Shown in pieces: positions 18,888 through 27,098 of a DNA stretch of 64,000 nucleotides. The notes below the pieces were generated by a model, which had not been told where the DNA came from, searched no databases, and was given only the letters and a program-made list of their open reading frames with translations. Both the position numbers and the translations under genes were made by a program. Each line of letters starts with the position of its first letter. Within the stretch, counting starts at the first letter, position 1. The stretch comes from JABWBD01 sp040768665 (lineage in GTDB: Bacteria > Planctomycetota > Planctomycetia > Pirellulales > Thermoguttaceae): assembly GCA_040768665.1 (NCBI GenBank), contig JAXGMN010000055.1, positions 1 to 64,000 of the forward strand, in the 5' to 3' direction.

Positions 18888-18986
18888 GGGGGACTCCGGT
18901 TTTCCTTTTCCAGGCGCTAGGGCCACTTACGGTGGACTCTCGGCAGCGCGTGATCATGCCGCCACGGGACCGCAGTTTGACGTGAT

Positions 18987-19856
18987 CTACTCCCGTGGTC
19001 GCCGGTGCAGCCAAGGCTGCAATCGCTCGTATCCCTTGAGGATATCGGCGATGCCTTCGGCGGCGCCGGCAACGAGGAGCCCGCCGGGACGGATCAGGCG
19101 GCACACGTTGTCCAGGACTTGCCGCTTCGAGGCTGCATCGAAATAGATCAACACGTTCTTGAGAAACACCAGGTCGAACGGCCGTTCGCGCAGAGGCTCC
19201 ATCAGGTTGTGCTGCCGGAACAAGAGCATCGAGGTCAGCGCGGGCCTGGCCTGCCAGATCCGTGCATCCTTTGCTTTGCTGAAGAACCTGCGGCGGCAAT
19301 CCTCGGGCACCAATCGCATCGCCCGCTCTCCGAATACTCCGCTACGGGCCTGCTGGAGGGCGCCGACTCCGATGTCGGTTCCCAGGATCTTGATCTGCCA
19401 CTGCTGCAGATTGGGCAGGCAAGCCGCAATCGAGCAGGCGATCGTCATCGGCTCATCGCCGGTGCTGCACGCGGCCGACCAGATCCGCAGCGAACGGCTT
19501 CCGCCCGAGCGAGCCTCCGCGGCGCATTCCGCCAGGAACACGTCGCGAAACCAGAGCCACTGCGATTCATCGCGAAAGAGGTAGGTTTCATGCGTCGTGA
19601 TTTCCTGCAGGAATGCATCCCACTCGGGATCGTTCGAACGCAATTGCGTCAGATGGCGATAGTACTGTTCGAAATCCGCAATGCCCGTTTCGCGAAGCCG
19701 GCGGCGGAGCCGGTTCGACAGCAGCATCTTCTTCTGCGGCGAGACTCGGATCCCCGTGCGCCGGTAGACCAGGTCGGCATAGAGCCTGAGTTGGTTGTCG
19801 CTGACCTGATCGGGCGCGGCGATCGATGGGATCGACAAGAGCTCGGGCATGGGCAT
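18987..19856 (-). CDS. cheR: Chemoreceptor methyltransferase CheR
   Basis: 289 aa. It methylates receptor glutamates using S-adenosylmethionine. The N-terminal helical domain (DNQLRLYADLVYRRTGI) and the methyltransferase domain with LRIWSAACSTGDEPMTIA (SAM-binding) and FDLVFLKNVLIYFD are clear. The start is 19856 or 19850; neither has a strong ribosome site. No cheB methylesterase is encoded in the window. Confidence 0.93.
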   Translation of the reverse strand: MPMPELLSIPSIAAPDQVSDNQLRLYADLVYRRTGIRVSPQKKMLLSNRLRRRLRETGIADFEQYYRHLTQLRSNDPEWDAFLQEITTHETYLFRDESQWLWFRDVFLAECAAEARSGGSRSLRIWSAACSTGDEPMTIACSIAACLPNLQQWQIKILGTDIGVGALQQARSGVFGERAMRLVPEDCRRRFFSKAKDARIWQARPALTSMLLFRQHNLMEPLRERPFDLVFLKNVLIYFDAASKRQVLDNVCRLIRPGGLLVAGAAEGIADILKGYERLQPWLHRRPRE

Positions 19857-19877
19857 TGGTCGTTCACTCAGGGTTGC

Positions 19878-19963
19878 TCGAGAAGCAAGTGTCAGGAACC
19901 ATTTGCCGCTCCACCGGCCCTCCGGGTGCTTTGTACAAGTGGTTCCGGACACTTGTTTCTCGA
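19878..19963. repeat. Palindromic intergenic element, about 86 bp, type B
   Basis: 24-base arms at 19878-19901 and 19940-19963 (TCGAGAAGCAAGTGTCAGGA onward and its complement, two mismatches) enclose about 38 bases. It sits between cheW and cheR and could affect the amount of downstream transcript. No gene lies inside it. Confidence 0.65.
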
Positions 19964-19999
19964 ACGTTGTTTATTTCCATGAAAAGGCCCGTTCCCCAT

Positions 20000-20452
20000 T
20001 CAGAAGGCGCTCGCCAGGCTTGTCACGGCAACGGCTTCTTCCTGGCCAAGGATGTTGTCGATATCGAGGAGAATGAGGAGCCGGTTTTCCAGATTGACCA
20101 GTCCGGTCAGGTATTCGCGACCGAGGCCGGCAACGGTGGGGGGCGGCGGGGCGATCTGGTCGTGCTGGATGCGGAGCACCTCGCTCACCGCGTCGACGAT
20201 GATGCCGATCGTTTTGCCGGCGACGTTGACGACCATGATCCGTGTCTCGTCCGTGACGGTCTCCCGGGGCAACCCGAACCGCAGACGCAGGTCAACGATC
20301 GGAATGACGCTGCTCCGCAGGTTGATCAGACCCTTGACGTAAGGTGGGGTCTGCGGAACCCGCGTGATTTCGCCCATCAGGATGATTTCCTGCACCTTGG
20401 TGATTTCGATACCGTATTCCTCTTGCGCCAGGCGGAAACTGACCAGTTGCAT
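20000..20452 (-). CDS. cheW: Chemotaxis coupling protein CheW
   Basis: 150 aa, a normal CheW length. MQLVSFRLAQEEYGIEITKVQEI opens the beta-barrel, and VPYVKGLINLRSSVIPIVDL-like sequence (PPYVKGLINLRSSVIPIVDL) is the standard core. The start at 20452 follows AAGGA at good spacing; an upstream ATG at 20506 adds 18 residues. It links receptors to CheA. Confidence 0.93.
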   Translation of the reverse strand: MQLVSFRLAQEEYGIEITKVQEIILMGEITRVPQTPPYVKGLINLRSSVIPIVDLRLRFGLPRETVTDETRIMVVNVAGKTIGIIVDAVSEVLRIQHDQIAPPPPTVAGLGREYLTGLVNLENRLLILLDIDNILGQEEAVAVTSLASAF

Positions 20453-20786
20453 CGTTCTGGTTCCTTTTGCGTGCTGATTGTCCTGAACGGCGTTGTCGCG
20501 GGTCATGGTTGCCACCGCACTGCTCCTTGCGTCAACAGGGATTGGGAACGAACACCAAACGCTTTGCCCCGTTGCGCCGCAAGTATAGGTCAGACTTCGG
20601 GGGAAGTCATGGCGGATTGCGCCGTCGAGATCGCTTGACTCCGCGGAGGCGTGACGTAGGTTTGCGAGAAAGTTCCAGGCGGCGGCAGGCAAGCGGGCAT
20701 CGTTCGGGGCTGCCCTGCCCGAATGGGAGACGGCCGCCGGTTTCATCTACTTTTGCCGGTTCAGCGACCGAAGGGCGAGGAAGACC

Positions 20787-21149
20787 ATGAGCGCCAGAGT
20801 ACTCGTTGCAGACGATTCCAGCACCATGCGAAAGATCATCATTCGATCGCTTCAGGCGGTCGGCGTGCCGGCCGCCACGGAAGCATCGGATGGAAACGAG
20901 GCCGTCGGCCTGTTCAAGCCGGGCGATTTCGACCTCGTTCTGACCGACTGGAACATGCCGGGGAAGAGCGGCCTGGAAGTGGTTCAGGAAATCCGCACAA
21001 GAGATGCAAAAGTGCCGATCATCATGATTACCACGGAGGCCGAGAAGGGTCGCGTGATGCAGGCGATCGAGGCCGGAGTATCGGATTACCTGATAAAACC
21101 GTTCACCGCGGAAACGCTCCGCGAAAAGCTTGAGAAACACGGCTGCTGA
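20787..21149 (+). CDS. cheY: CheY response regulator
   Basis: 120 aa receiver: VADDSS acidic pocket, phosphoacceptor Asp in LTDWNMPG, Thr in IMITTEA and Lys in LIKPF. This sequence, with DWNMPGKSGLE, is closer to canonical flagellar CheY than the other copy at 14293. GAGGA precedes the ATG. It is transcribed away from the cheW-cheY run. Confidence 0.92.
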   Translation: MSARVLVADDSSTMRKIIIRSLQAVGVPAATEASDGNEAVGLFKPGDFDLVLTDWNMPGKSGLEVVQEIRTRDAKVPIIMITTEAEKGRVMQAIEAGVSDYLIKPFTAETLREKLEKHGC

Positions 21150-21156
21150 ATCGAGA

Positions 21157-22197
21157 TCACCAGCGCATCAGGACGGTTCCCCAGGCAAGGCCGGCGCCGA
21201 ATCCGCTGAAAAGAATGTGGTCACCTCGCTTGATGCGGCCTTGGCGGTAGGCCTCGTCGAGCGCCAACGGAATGCTGCCCGACGAGGTATTGCCGTACCG
21301 TTCGAGATTGTTGAAGACTTTCGCCGGATCGATCGCCAGATCCTTCACGGCCGAACTGATGATCCGCATATTCGCCTGGTGGAAGATGGCCAGATCGATG
21401 TCGCCCATCGACATGCCTGCGGTACGCAACACGTCGGCGGTCGAGGTGCGGAGCATGTTGATCGCCCACTTGAAGATCGGGCGACCATCCATGTACAGGT
21501 AGTGCAAGCCGTTGTTCGACGGATTGTAGGAGAACGGCATCCGCGAGCCGCCCATCTTGCGGCACAACAGATCGGTTCCTGAACCATCGGCGCCGATCGC
21601 GAACGCAACCAGGCCCTGCTGCAAAGATCCGGGGGCGATCAGAACCGCTCCGGCCCCGTCGCCAAAGATGGGATACGTCCGCCGGTCGGCGGGGTTGACG
21701 ACCCGCGAGTTGCAGTCGGCCCCGATCACCAGAGCCAGCCGGCTGCACCCGGTGGCCACGTATTGCATCCCCGTAAGCATTGCGAAAACGAAGCTCGCGC
21801 AGGCTGCCTGGAGATCCAAGGCCGCAGCACTGAGCCCCAGGCGGTCCTGGACCAGAGTGGCGGTTGCCGGCAGCGGCATATCGGGCGTGAAGGTACCAAG
21901 CAGCACGAGATCGATCTCCTGTGGGTCGACCCGGGCGTTTTCGATGCATCGGCGCGCCGCCTCAACGGCCAGATCGCCCGTCGCGATTCCGGGCGGGGCG
22001 TGGCGTCGCTCAAGGATACCCGTTCGCTGGACGATCCAGTCGGCATCGTATCCCAGCGAGGCAAGGTCTTCATTGCGAACCACCTCGTCCGGAACGTAGC
22101 TGCCGATGCCGACGACCTGCACTCCCATCAAACGCCCCAGCCGCGAACGTGCGGCCGGGACGGTCACTCCGGCGGGTTGGGAATTCTCAGTGCTCAT
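21157..22197 (-). CDS. fabH: Beta-ketoacyl-ACP synthase III
   Basis: 346 aa. It should condense acetyl-CoA with malonyl-ACP to start fatty acid synthesis. Catalytic Cys in DLQAACASFVF, His in IFHQANMRI and Asn in RYGNTSSGS form the FabH triad. An N-terminal extension of about 23 residues precedes MGVQVVGIGSYVP, the usual start; GAGG sits well before the first ATG, so the longer form is chosen. It is tail to tail with cheY and has no other fab genes nearby, so a secondary-metabolite or specialised role is possible. Confidence 0.92.
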   Translation of the reverse strand: MSTENSQPAGVTVPAARSRLGRLMGVQVVGIGSYVPDEVVRNEDLASLGYDADWIVQRTGILERRHAPPGIATGDLAVEAARRCIENARVDPQEIDLVLLGTFTPDMPLPATATLVQDRLGLSAAALDLQAACASFVFAMLTGMQYVATGCSRLALVIGADCNSRVVNPADRRTYPIFGDGAGAVLIAPGSLQQGLVAFAIGADGSGTDLLCRKMGGSRMPFSYNPSNNGLHYLYMDGRPIFKWAINMLRTSTADVLRTAGMSMGDIDLAIFHQANMRIISSAVKDLAIDPAKVFNNLERYGNTSSGSIPLALDEAYRQGRIKRGDHILFSGFGAGLAWGTVLMRW

Positions 22198-22499
22198 GAT
22201 GCCTCATTGGATCGAGGACCACAGGGGGAATCTTGAAGCGTAAGCGCTTCTGCCCGCTTCCTCAAGGCATCATCCGGCAATTTCGGCATCGCGGGTGGTA
22301 ACGTGCCATACAATACTTACGGATCCAATATTATTTTCAACCCAGTGGGGGGGTGCAACTCCGTGGCCAGACCGGATAAGTTAGCGGATTGAGGAATTCT
22401 CTTGTTTGTCAACGGAGGAGTTGCGAATCAGACCCTCGGCTGCATTGCTCCCAGCGCACGGGAGTCGTGCGACTGTGGCCTGGCACCTCGTATCGAGCC

Positions 22500-23243
22500 A
22501 TGTGCGTACTGGCCATCCAATATCGAGCTGCTCGCGACGCCCCGATCCTTGTGGCGCAGAACCGCGAGGAGTTTTTCGACCGACCTACCCAGGCCCCGAA
22601 GATTCAGTCGGGGAAGCCTCGGGTCATTTGCGGCATCGACCGCAAGGCGGGGGGCACCTGGATGGGGGTAAACCAGCATGGGCTCGTGGTGTGTGCGTCC
22701 AACCGTCCCAAGGCCTTCCTGCCACCGGAGCCGAGATCGCGCGGACTGTTGTGCCGCGAGCTTTTGGATTTCTCCAACGCAAAGGACGCCGCTGATCATG
22801 CCGCGAAGGAGCTGGCCACGGGCAAGTATGCCGGCGCCAACTACGTCTGTGTCGACGCCAAGCGCGGGGCGGTCGTCTATGGCGGCAACACGGTCGAGAT
22901 CATTGAGCTCACTCGGGGGCTGCACGTGCTGACCAACGGCGATCTGGACGATCCTCGCGACGAACGGCAGGAGTTGGTTCGGCGGCAGTTGACGTTGCAG
23001 AAGCTCGACTCGGCGGTGGCATTCCTGGCCGTGGCGAGCCGCACGTTCTCACGCGCCACCGATGGCGGCCGGCGCGGGATTGTGTTTACCGGCGGGGACT
23101 ATGGCACCGTGTCCTCGACACTGCTGGCGCTGCCCAAGAAGACCCAGAACTCGATTCTTCAATACGCCCCGGGCCCACCGTCGGAAACTCCTTATGACGA
23201 CCTGTCGGCCCTGTTGCGCCAGGTGCTTTCCACGGAGAAATAA
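22500..23243 (+). CDS. NRDE (TANGO2-like) family protein
   Basis: 247 aa. The protein begins MCVLAIQYR and has the family signature QNREEFFDRP, then GGTWMGVNQHGLVV and LTNGDLDDP. In the family the residue after Met is Cys, as in Ntn-type folds, which decides the start at 22500. TANGO2 homologues have been linked to heme and membrane homeostasis; the role here is not known. It is followed after 6 bases by the helicase gene. The 301-base gap before it holds a GAAGCG/CGCTTC hairpin near 22237 and an AT-rich patch near 22310-22340 that may hold promoters. Confidence 0.85.
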   Translation: MCVLAIQYRAARDAPILVAQNREEFFDRPTQAPKIQSGKPRVICGIDRKAGGTWMGVNQHGLVVCASNRPKAFLPPEPRSRGLLCRELLDFSNAKDAADHAAKELATGKYAGANYVCVDAKRGAVVYGGNTVEIIELTRGLHVLTNGDLDDPRDERQELVRRQLTLQKLDSAVAFLAVASRTFSRATDGGRRGIVFTGGDYGTVSSTLLALPKKTQNSILQYAPGPPSETPYDDLSALLRQVLSTEK

Positions 23244-23249
23244 TCAGTC

Positions 23250-24509
23250 TTGGCAAAACGACGCAGAAAGCGAACCGGCAAAGAGCAGGCAGAACCGCTG
23301 GGCTTTGGAAACTTGCCGCTTTCCGAAACGACCCACCTGGCTCTGAAGGCTGCGGCCTACCTCGAACCGACTCCCGTGCAGGCCGGCGTGATTCCCCGCG
23401 CTCTTGCGGGCGTCGATCTCATGGCCCAGGCCCAGACCGGCACGGGCAAGACGGCTGCGTTCGCGATCCCGATCCTGGAACGGCTCGATCTGGGCGACGA
23501 CTCGTTCGATCCCCAGACGATCGTGCTGGTACCGACGCGGGAATTGGCGGTCCAGGTCCGCGACGAGTTTCTTAAGCTGGCCGAGGGACGCGAGGTCGAT
23601 ATCATCGCGATTTACGGCGGCAAGCCGATCCGCAAGCAGACCGAGCAGCTCAGCCATGGCGTCGATGTGGTCATCGGCACCCCGGGCCGCGTGCTCGATC
23701 ATATGCAGCGCGGGAGCCTGTCGCTGGGGAACATTCGCTGCGTCGTGCTCGACGAGGCCGATCGGATGCTCGACATCGGCTTCCGTCCCGATATCGAGAG
23801 GATCCTCCGGCGCTGCCCGCAATCGCGGCAAACGTTGCTCCTCAGCGCAACGCTTGCACCCCCGGTCGTGCGCCTGGCCCAGCGCTACATGCGCGAGCCC
23901 GAATCACTCGATTTCTCGCCCAAGCGACTCGACGTCGAAACGATCGAGCAGTACTACTTCACGGTTGAGCCGGAGAAGAAATTCGAGTTGCTCCTCCGTC
24001 TGCTCGAGCAAGAGAAACCCCGGCAGGCAATCATTTTCTGCCGAACGCGTCGCGGAACGGAGAAGGTGGGGCAGCGGCTTGCCAAGCGGATCCCGTCGGT
24101 GGCGGCCATCCACGGCGATCTCGCGCAGCGCGACCGCGACCGCGTCATGGGCCAGTTCCGGCAGGGCAAGCTCACGCACCTCGTAGCCACCGACGTAGTC
24201 GGCCGCGGCATCGACGTGACCGGCATCTCGCACATCATCAACTTCGACATCCCGCAGTTCTGCGACGACTATGTCCACCGCGTCGGCCGCACGGGGCGGA
24301 TGGGACGCGAGGGGGTGGCCTACACCTTCGTCACTCCCGAAGAGGGCCCCGAACTCACGCGCATTGAAATGCGGATCGACCGGCTACTGAAGCGAGCGGA
24401 GACGCCCGAATTCACTGCCTTCGTCAAGCCCCCCGCGACCGATACCGCGCCGCCCGAAGCCAAGCCCGTCTACGGCCGGCCTCGCCGCCGAATTCGCCGC
24501 GCCTTGTAG
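23250..24509 (+). CDS. DEAD-box ATP-dependent RNA helicase
   Basis: 419 aa, RhlE/CshA-like. All core motifs are present: AQTGTGKT (Walker A), PTRELAVQ, TPGRVLDH, VLDEADRMLD, SAT, then IIFCRTRRGTE, HGDLAQRDRDRVM, VATDVVGRGIDV and HRVGRTGRMGREG. The start is a TTG at 23250, with GGAG upstream and a lysine/arginine-rich beginning (MAKRRRKRTGK) suited to RNA binding. The C-terminus is short and basic. It probably remodels rRNA or mRNA. Confidence 0.93.
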   Translation: MAKRRRKRTGKEQAEPLGFGNLPLSETTHLALKAAAYLEPTPVQAGVIPRALAGVDLMAQAQTGTGKTAAFAIPILERLDLGDDSFDPQTIVLVPTRELAVQVRDEFLKLAEGREVDIIAIYGGKPIRKQTEQLSHGVDVVIGTPGRVLDHMQRGSLSLGNIRCVVLDEADRMLDIGFRPDIERILRRCPQSRQTLLLSATLAPPVVRLAQRYMREPESLDFSPKRLDVETIEQYYFTVEPEKKFELLLRLLEQEKPRQAIIFCRTRRGTEKVGQRLAKRIPSVAAIHGDLAQRDRDRVMGQFRQGKLTHLVATDVVGRGIDVTGISHIINFDIPQFCDDYVHRVGRTGRMGREGVAYTFVTPEEGPELTRIEMRIDRLLKRAETPEFTAFVKPPATDTAPPEAKPVYGRPRRRIRRAL

Positions 24510-24531
24510 GTCCCGCTTGCCGAGCGGGACC
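24509..24531. repeat. Hairpin element abutting the helicase stop codon
   Basis: GGTCCCGCT (24509-24517), loop TGCCG, AGCGGGACC (24523-24531). The TAG stop of the helicase gene merges with the element. A related hairpin abuts the TAG stop of the gene ending at 52237. No T run follows, so termination strength is unclear. Confidence 0.55.
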
Positions 24532-24690
24532 TGGAACCGCCGTTCACCCCGGCGCCGTTCAAACACGCTCCGCCCTGTCCCGGCTCTGCGCCAGCGCACT
24601 TCAGCTTCCGCAGAGACCACGAGCACCCCACTTGCTGTGCAGGCCCTATCCCCGCTAGTGCTCTACCGATCTTTCTTGGACGGGTGTAGC

Positions 24691-24708
24691 CGAACTCGTG
24701 AGAGTTCG
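24691..24708. repeat. Small hairpin CGAACTC/GAGTTCG
   Basis: Seven-base arms around loop GTGA in the gap between the helicase and the diheme gene. Apart from this and the element at 24891-25001, the 24532-25042 gap shows nothing recognisable. Confidence 0.4.
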
Positions 24709-24890
24709 TGGCCAGAAGCCTCACGACTTCCGCTACCCGTCACTCCAAATTTGACGGAGCACTCGTCCCGCCGCGTTTTTTTTCTCCGGCGCGTCGACAC
24801 CGGTTTCGTGCCGCCTTATACTAGACGCAGATTTTCACACCCCCTTCGCGGCGGATGGCGACGGCAAGCAGACCGTTCCCCCGGCGCGCC

Positions 24891-25001
24891 CACCAGGCGA
24901 GACCGCTGAAAAAGACAGGCACTGCAACATCTTGTACCTATCGCCAAGTCAAGCCATCACCGGCTGCGGAGCCGGTCCGGTTTTTCAGCAGTCTCCAGGT
25001 G
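24891..25001. repeat. Palindromic intergenic element, about 110 bp, type C
   Basis: Imperfect arms: CACCAGGCGAGACCGCTGAA (from 24891, followed by AAA) against the complement of TTTTTCAGCAGTCTCCAGGTG (ending near 25001), with an inner GACAGGCAC as in the type A core. It lies just upstream of the diheme gene. Confidence 0.5.
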
Positions 25002-25042
25002 CGATGAGCCCGACGAGTCACTCGATCATCAGGAGTCTCTTT

Positions 25043-26923
25043 ATGACGCGTACGTGGTGCCTGTCTGTTGTTGTGCTGCTCATGCTCCTCATTGCTGCAG
25101 GCGCGAAGCCGGCCGAACCGGGAAATTACTTGGGGCCGCTTCAGGTAATTGCCTCCAGGGACGGGACGACTCTTTTCGTCCTGAACGTCGATGCCAACCA
25201 GATCTCGGTCGTCCAGACTGCCGACGGCAAGGTAAGCCGCACGATTCCCGTGCCGCCGAGACCGACCGGCATGGCCATCAGCCCCGACGGGGCGAGACTC
25301 TTTGTGACCTGCATCTCGCCGGAAGGCACGGTGTGCGTCGTCGACCTGGCTTCGGGCAATTCGGCGGCGAAGCTGGCGGTGGGCCATGGCGCCGAGGCAC
25401 CGGTGGTCAGCCCCGATGGCAAGCGACTCTACGTCTGCAACCGTTTCAACGACAACGTCTCGGTGATCGACCTTTCGGCAAACAAGGAGATCGCCCGGGT
25501 GCCGACCGTCCGCGAGCCGAATGCCGCGGCAGTCTCGCCGGACGGCAAGCTCCTGGTCGTTGCAAACCTGGTTCCGTTCGACCGATGCGATTCCTACGAC
25601 GTGGCCGCGGTGGTGACGCTGATCGGAACGGCCGACAACAAGCCGACGAACCTCCGCCTGCTCAACGGCAGCGGAAGCCTGCGGGGAGTGTGCGTCTCGC
25701 CCGACGGCAAATACGCCTACGTCGCTCATATTCTCTCCCGCTACCAGATGCCGACCACGCAATTGGAACGCGGCTGGATGAACACCAACGCCATGTCGAT
25801 CATCGACCTGGCGGCCAAGAAGCTCTACAACACGGTCCTTTTGGACGACGTCGACCTGGGCGCGGCGAATCCCTGGGGAATCGCCACGACGGCAGACGGC
25901 ACGAAGATCTGCGTCGCGCACGCCGGCACCCAGGAGCTCAGCGTGATCGATGCGCCGGGCCTGATGGACAAGCTCTCGAAGATCCCGGTCGACGAGGAGA
26001 CGGCTCGCAAGGCCGGCCGCTACGATCCGAGCGGAAACTACTCCTCGCCGACCGCCGCCGACGTGCCCAACGACCTGGCCTTCCTCGTTGATCTCCGCGA
26101 GCGGATCAAGCTCGAGGGGAATGGCTCGCGAGGCGTGGCGGTGGTCGGCAACAAGGCTTACGTGACGATGTACTTCACGGACAACCTCAGCGTTGTCGAC
26201 CTGGCCGAGAAGTCGCGCTATCGCAAGGTCTCGTCGATCGCCTTGGGGCCGCCACCGCAGATGACCGTCCAGCGCCGCGGCGAGATGTTTTTTCACGACG
26301 CGGACCTCTGCTTCCAGCACTGGCAGAGCTGCTCGAGCTGCCACCCGGACGCCCGCATCGACGCCCTGAACTGGGACCTGATGAACGACGGCATGGGCAA
26401 TCCGAAGAATTCGAAGAACATGCTCCTGGCACACCAGACGCCGCCGTCGATGGCCTCCGGCGTTCGCGGCGGCGGCGAGGCCGCGGTGCGTGCCGGCATC
26501 ACGCATATCCAGTTCGCCGTCCGGCCCGAGGAGGACGCGGTGGCGATCGACGAGTATCTCAAGGCCCTCGAGCCGGTGCCGAGCCCTCATCTGGCGAACG
26601 GCAAGCTGAGCGAGGCCGCGGAGCGGGGCAAGAAGCTCTTCTTCGACGAAAAGATCGGCTGCTCGAAGTGCCACCCGGAACCGCTCTATACCGATCTGAA
26701 GATGCACGACGTCGGTTCGCGCGGCCAATACGACCGCCGCGACGATTTCGATACCTCCACGCTCATCGAGTGTTGGCGGACCGCTCCCTACATGCACGAC
26801 GGCCACTGGCTCACGATCAAGGAATTGATCGTCGAAGGAAAACACGGAGCCAAGGGAGGCGATATCAGCGGGCTGACCGAGCAGCAGATCGACGACATCG
26901 TGGAGTTTGTCCTTTCGCTGTAG
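25043..26923 (+). CDS. Exported YVTN beta-propeller protein with two heme c sites
   Basis: 626 aa. A signal peptide covers residues 1 to about 24 (LSVVVLLMLLIAAGAKPAE). A seven-bladed-type propeller follows, with repeated ISPDGARLFVT and VSPDGKRLYVC phrases. The last third has two heme-binding motifs, CSSCH and CSKCH, and resembles the diheme cytochrome c peroxidase/MauG group. AGGAG precedes the ATG. It is probably a periplasmic redox protein; whether it is a peroxidase or an electron carrier is not decided by the sequence. Confidence 0.85.
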   Translation: MTRTWCLSVVVLLMLLIAAGAKPAEPGNYLGPLQVIASRDGTTLFVLNVDANQISVVQTADGKVSRTIPVPPRPTGMAISPDGARLFVTCISPEGTVCVVDLASGNSAAKLAVGHGAEAPVVSPDGKRLYVCNRFNDNVSVIDLSANKEIARVPTVREPNAAAVSPDGKLLVVANLVPFDRCDSYDVAAVVTLIGTADNKPTNLRLLNGSGSLRGVCVSPDGKYAYVAHILSRYQMPTTQLERGWMNTNAMSIIDLAAKKLYNTVLLDDVDLGAANPWGIATTADGTKICVAHAGTQELSVIDAPGLMDKLSKIPVDEETARKAGRYDPSGNYSSPTAADVPNDLAFLVDLRERIKLEGNGSRGVAVVGNKAYVTMYFTDNLSVVDLAEKSRYRKVSSIALGPPPQMTVQRRGEMFFHDADLCFQHWQSCSSCHPDARIDALNWDLMNDGMGNPKNSKNMLLAHQTPPSMASGVRGGGEAAVRAGITHIQFAVRPEEDAVAIDEYLKALEPVPSPHLANGKLSEAAERGKKLFFDEKIGCSKCHPEPLYTDLKMHDVGSRGQYDRRDDFDTSTLIECWRTAPYMHDGHWLTIKELIVEGKHGAKGGDISGLTEQQIDDIVEFVLSL

Positions 26924-27098
26924 AGCCCGGCCTATTATCTCCCCAGCAGATTCACGGCCCGCACGGTGCGGGTCCGCGGCGGCCGGGAATCGCCTGCGGC
27001 TGGGTAGCGCGAAGCACACGGTGGGTCAGCGGGGCCTCCTGGCCGTCGGCGGGCGACGTGGGGCCATGATCGAGGCTCCGCGTCGTGTTGATACAGCA

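Noticed and set aside
26958..26972. CCCGCA/TGCGGG hairpin between the convergent diheme and DUF4838 genes as a terminator
   Set aside because: Short stem with no T run on either strand; chance pairing is likely in GC-rich DNA.
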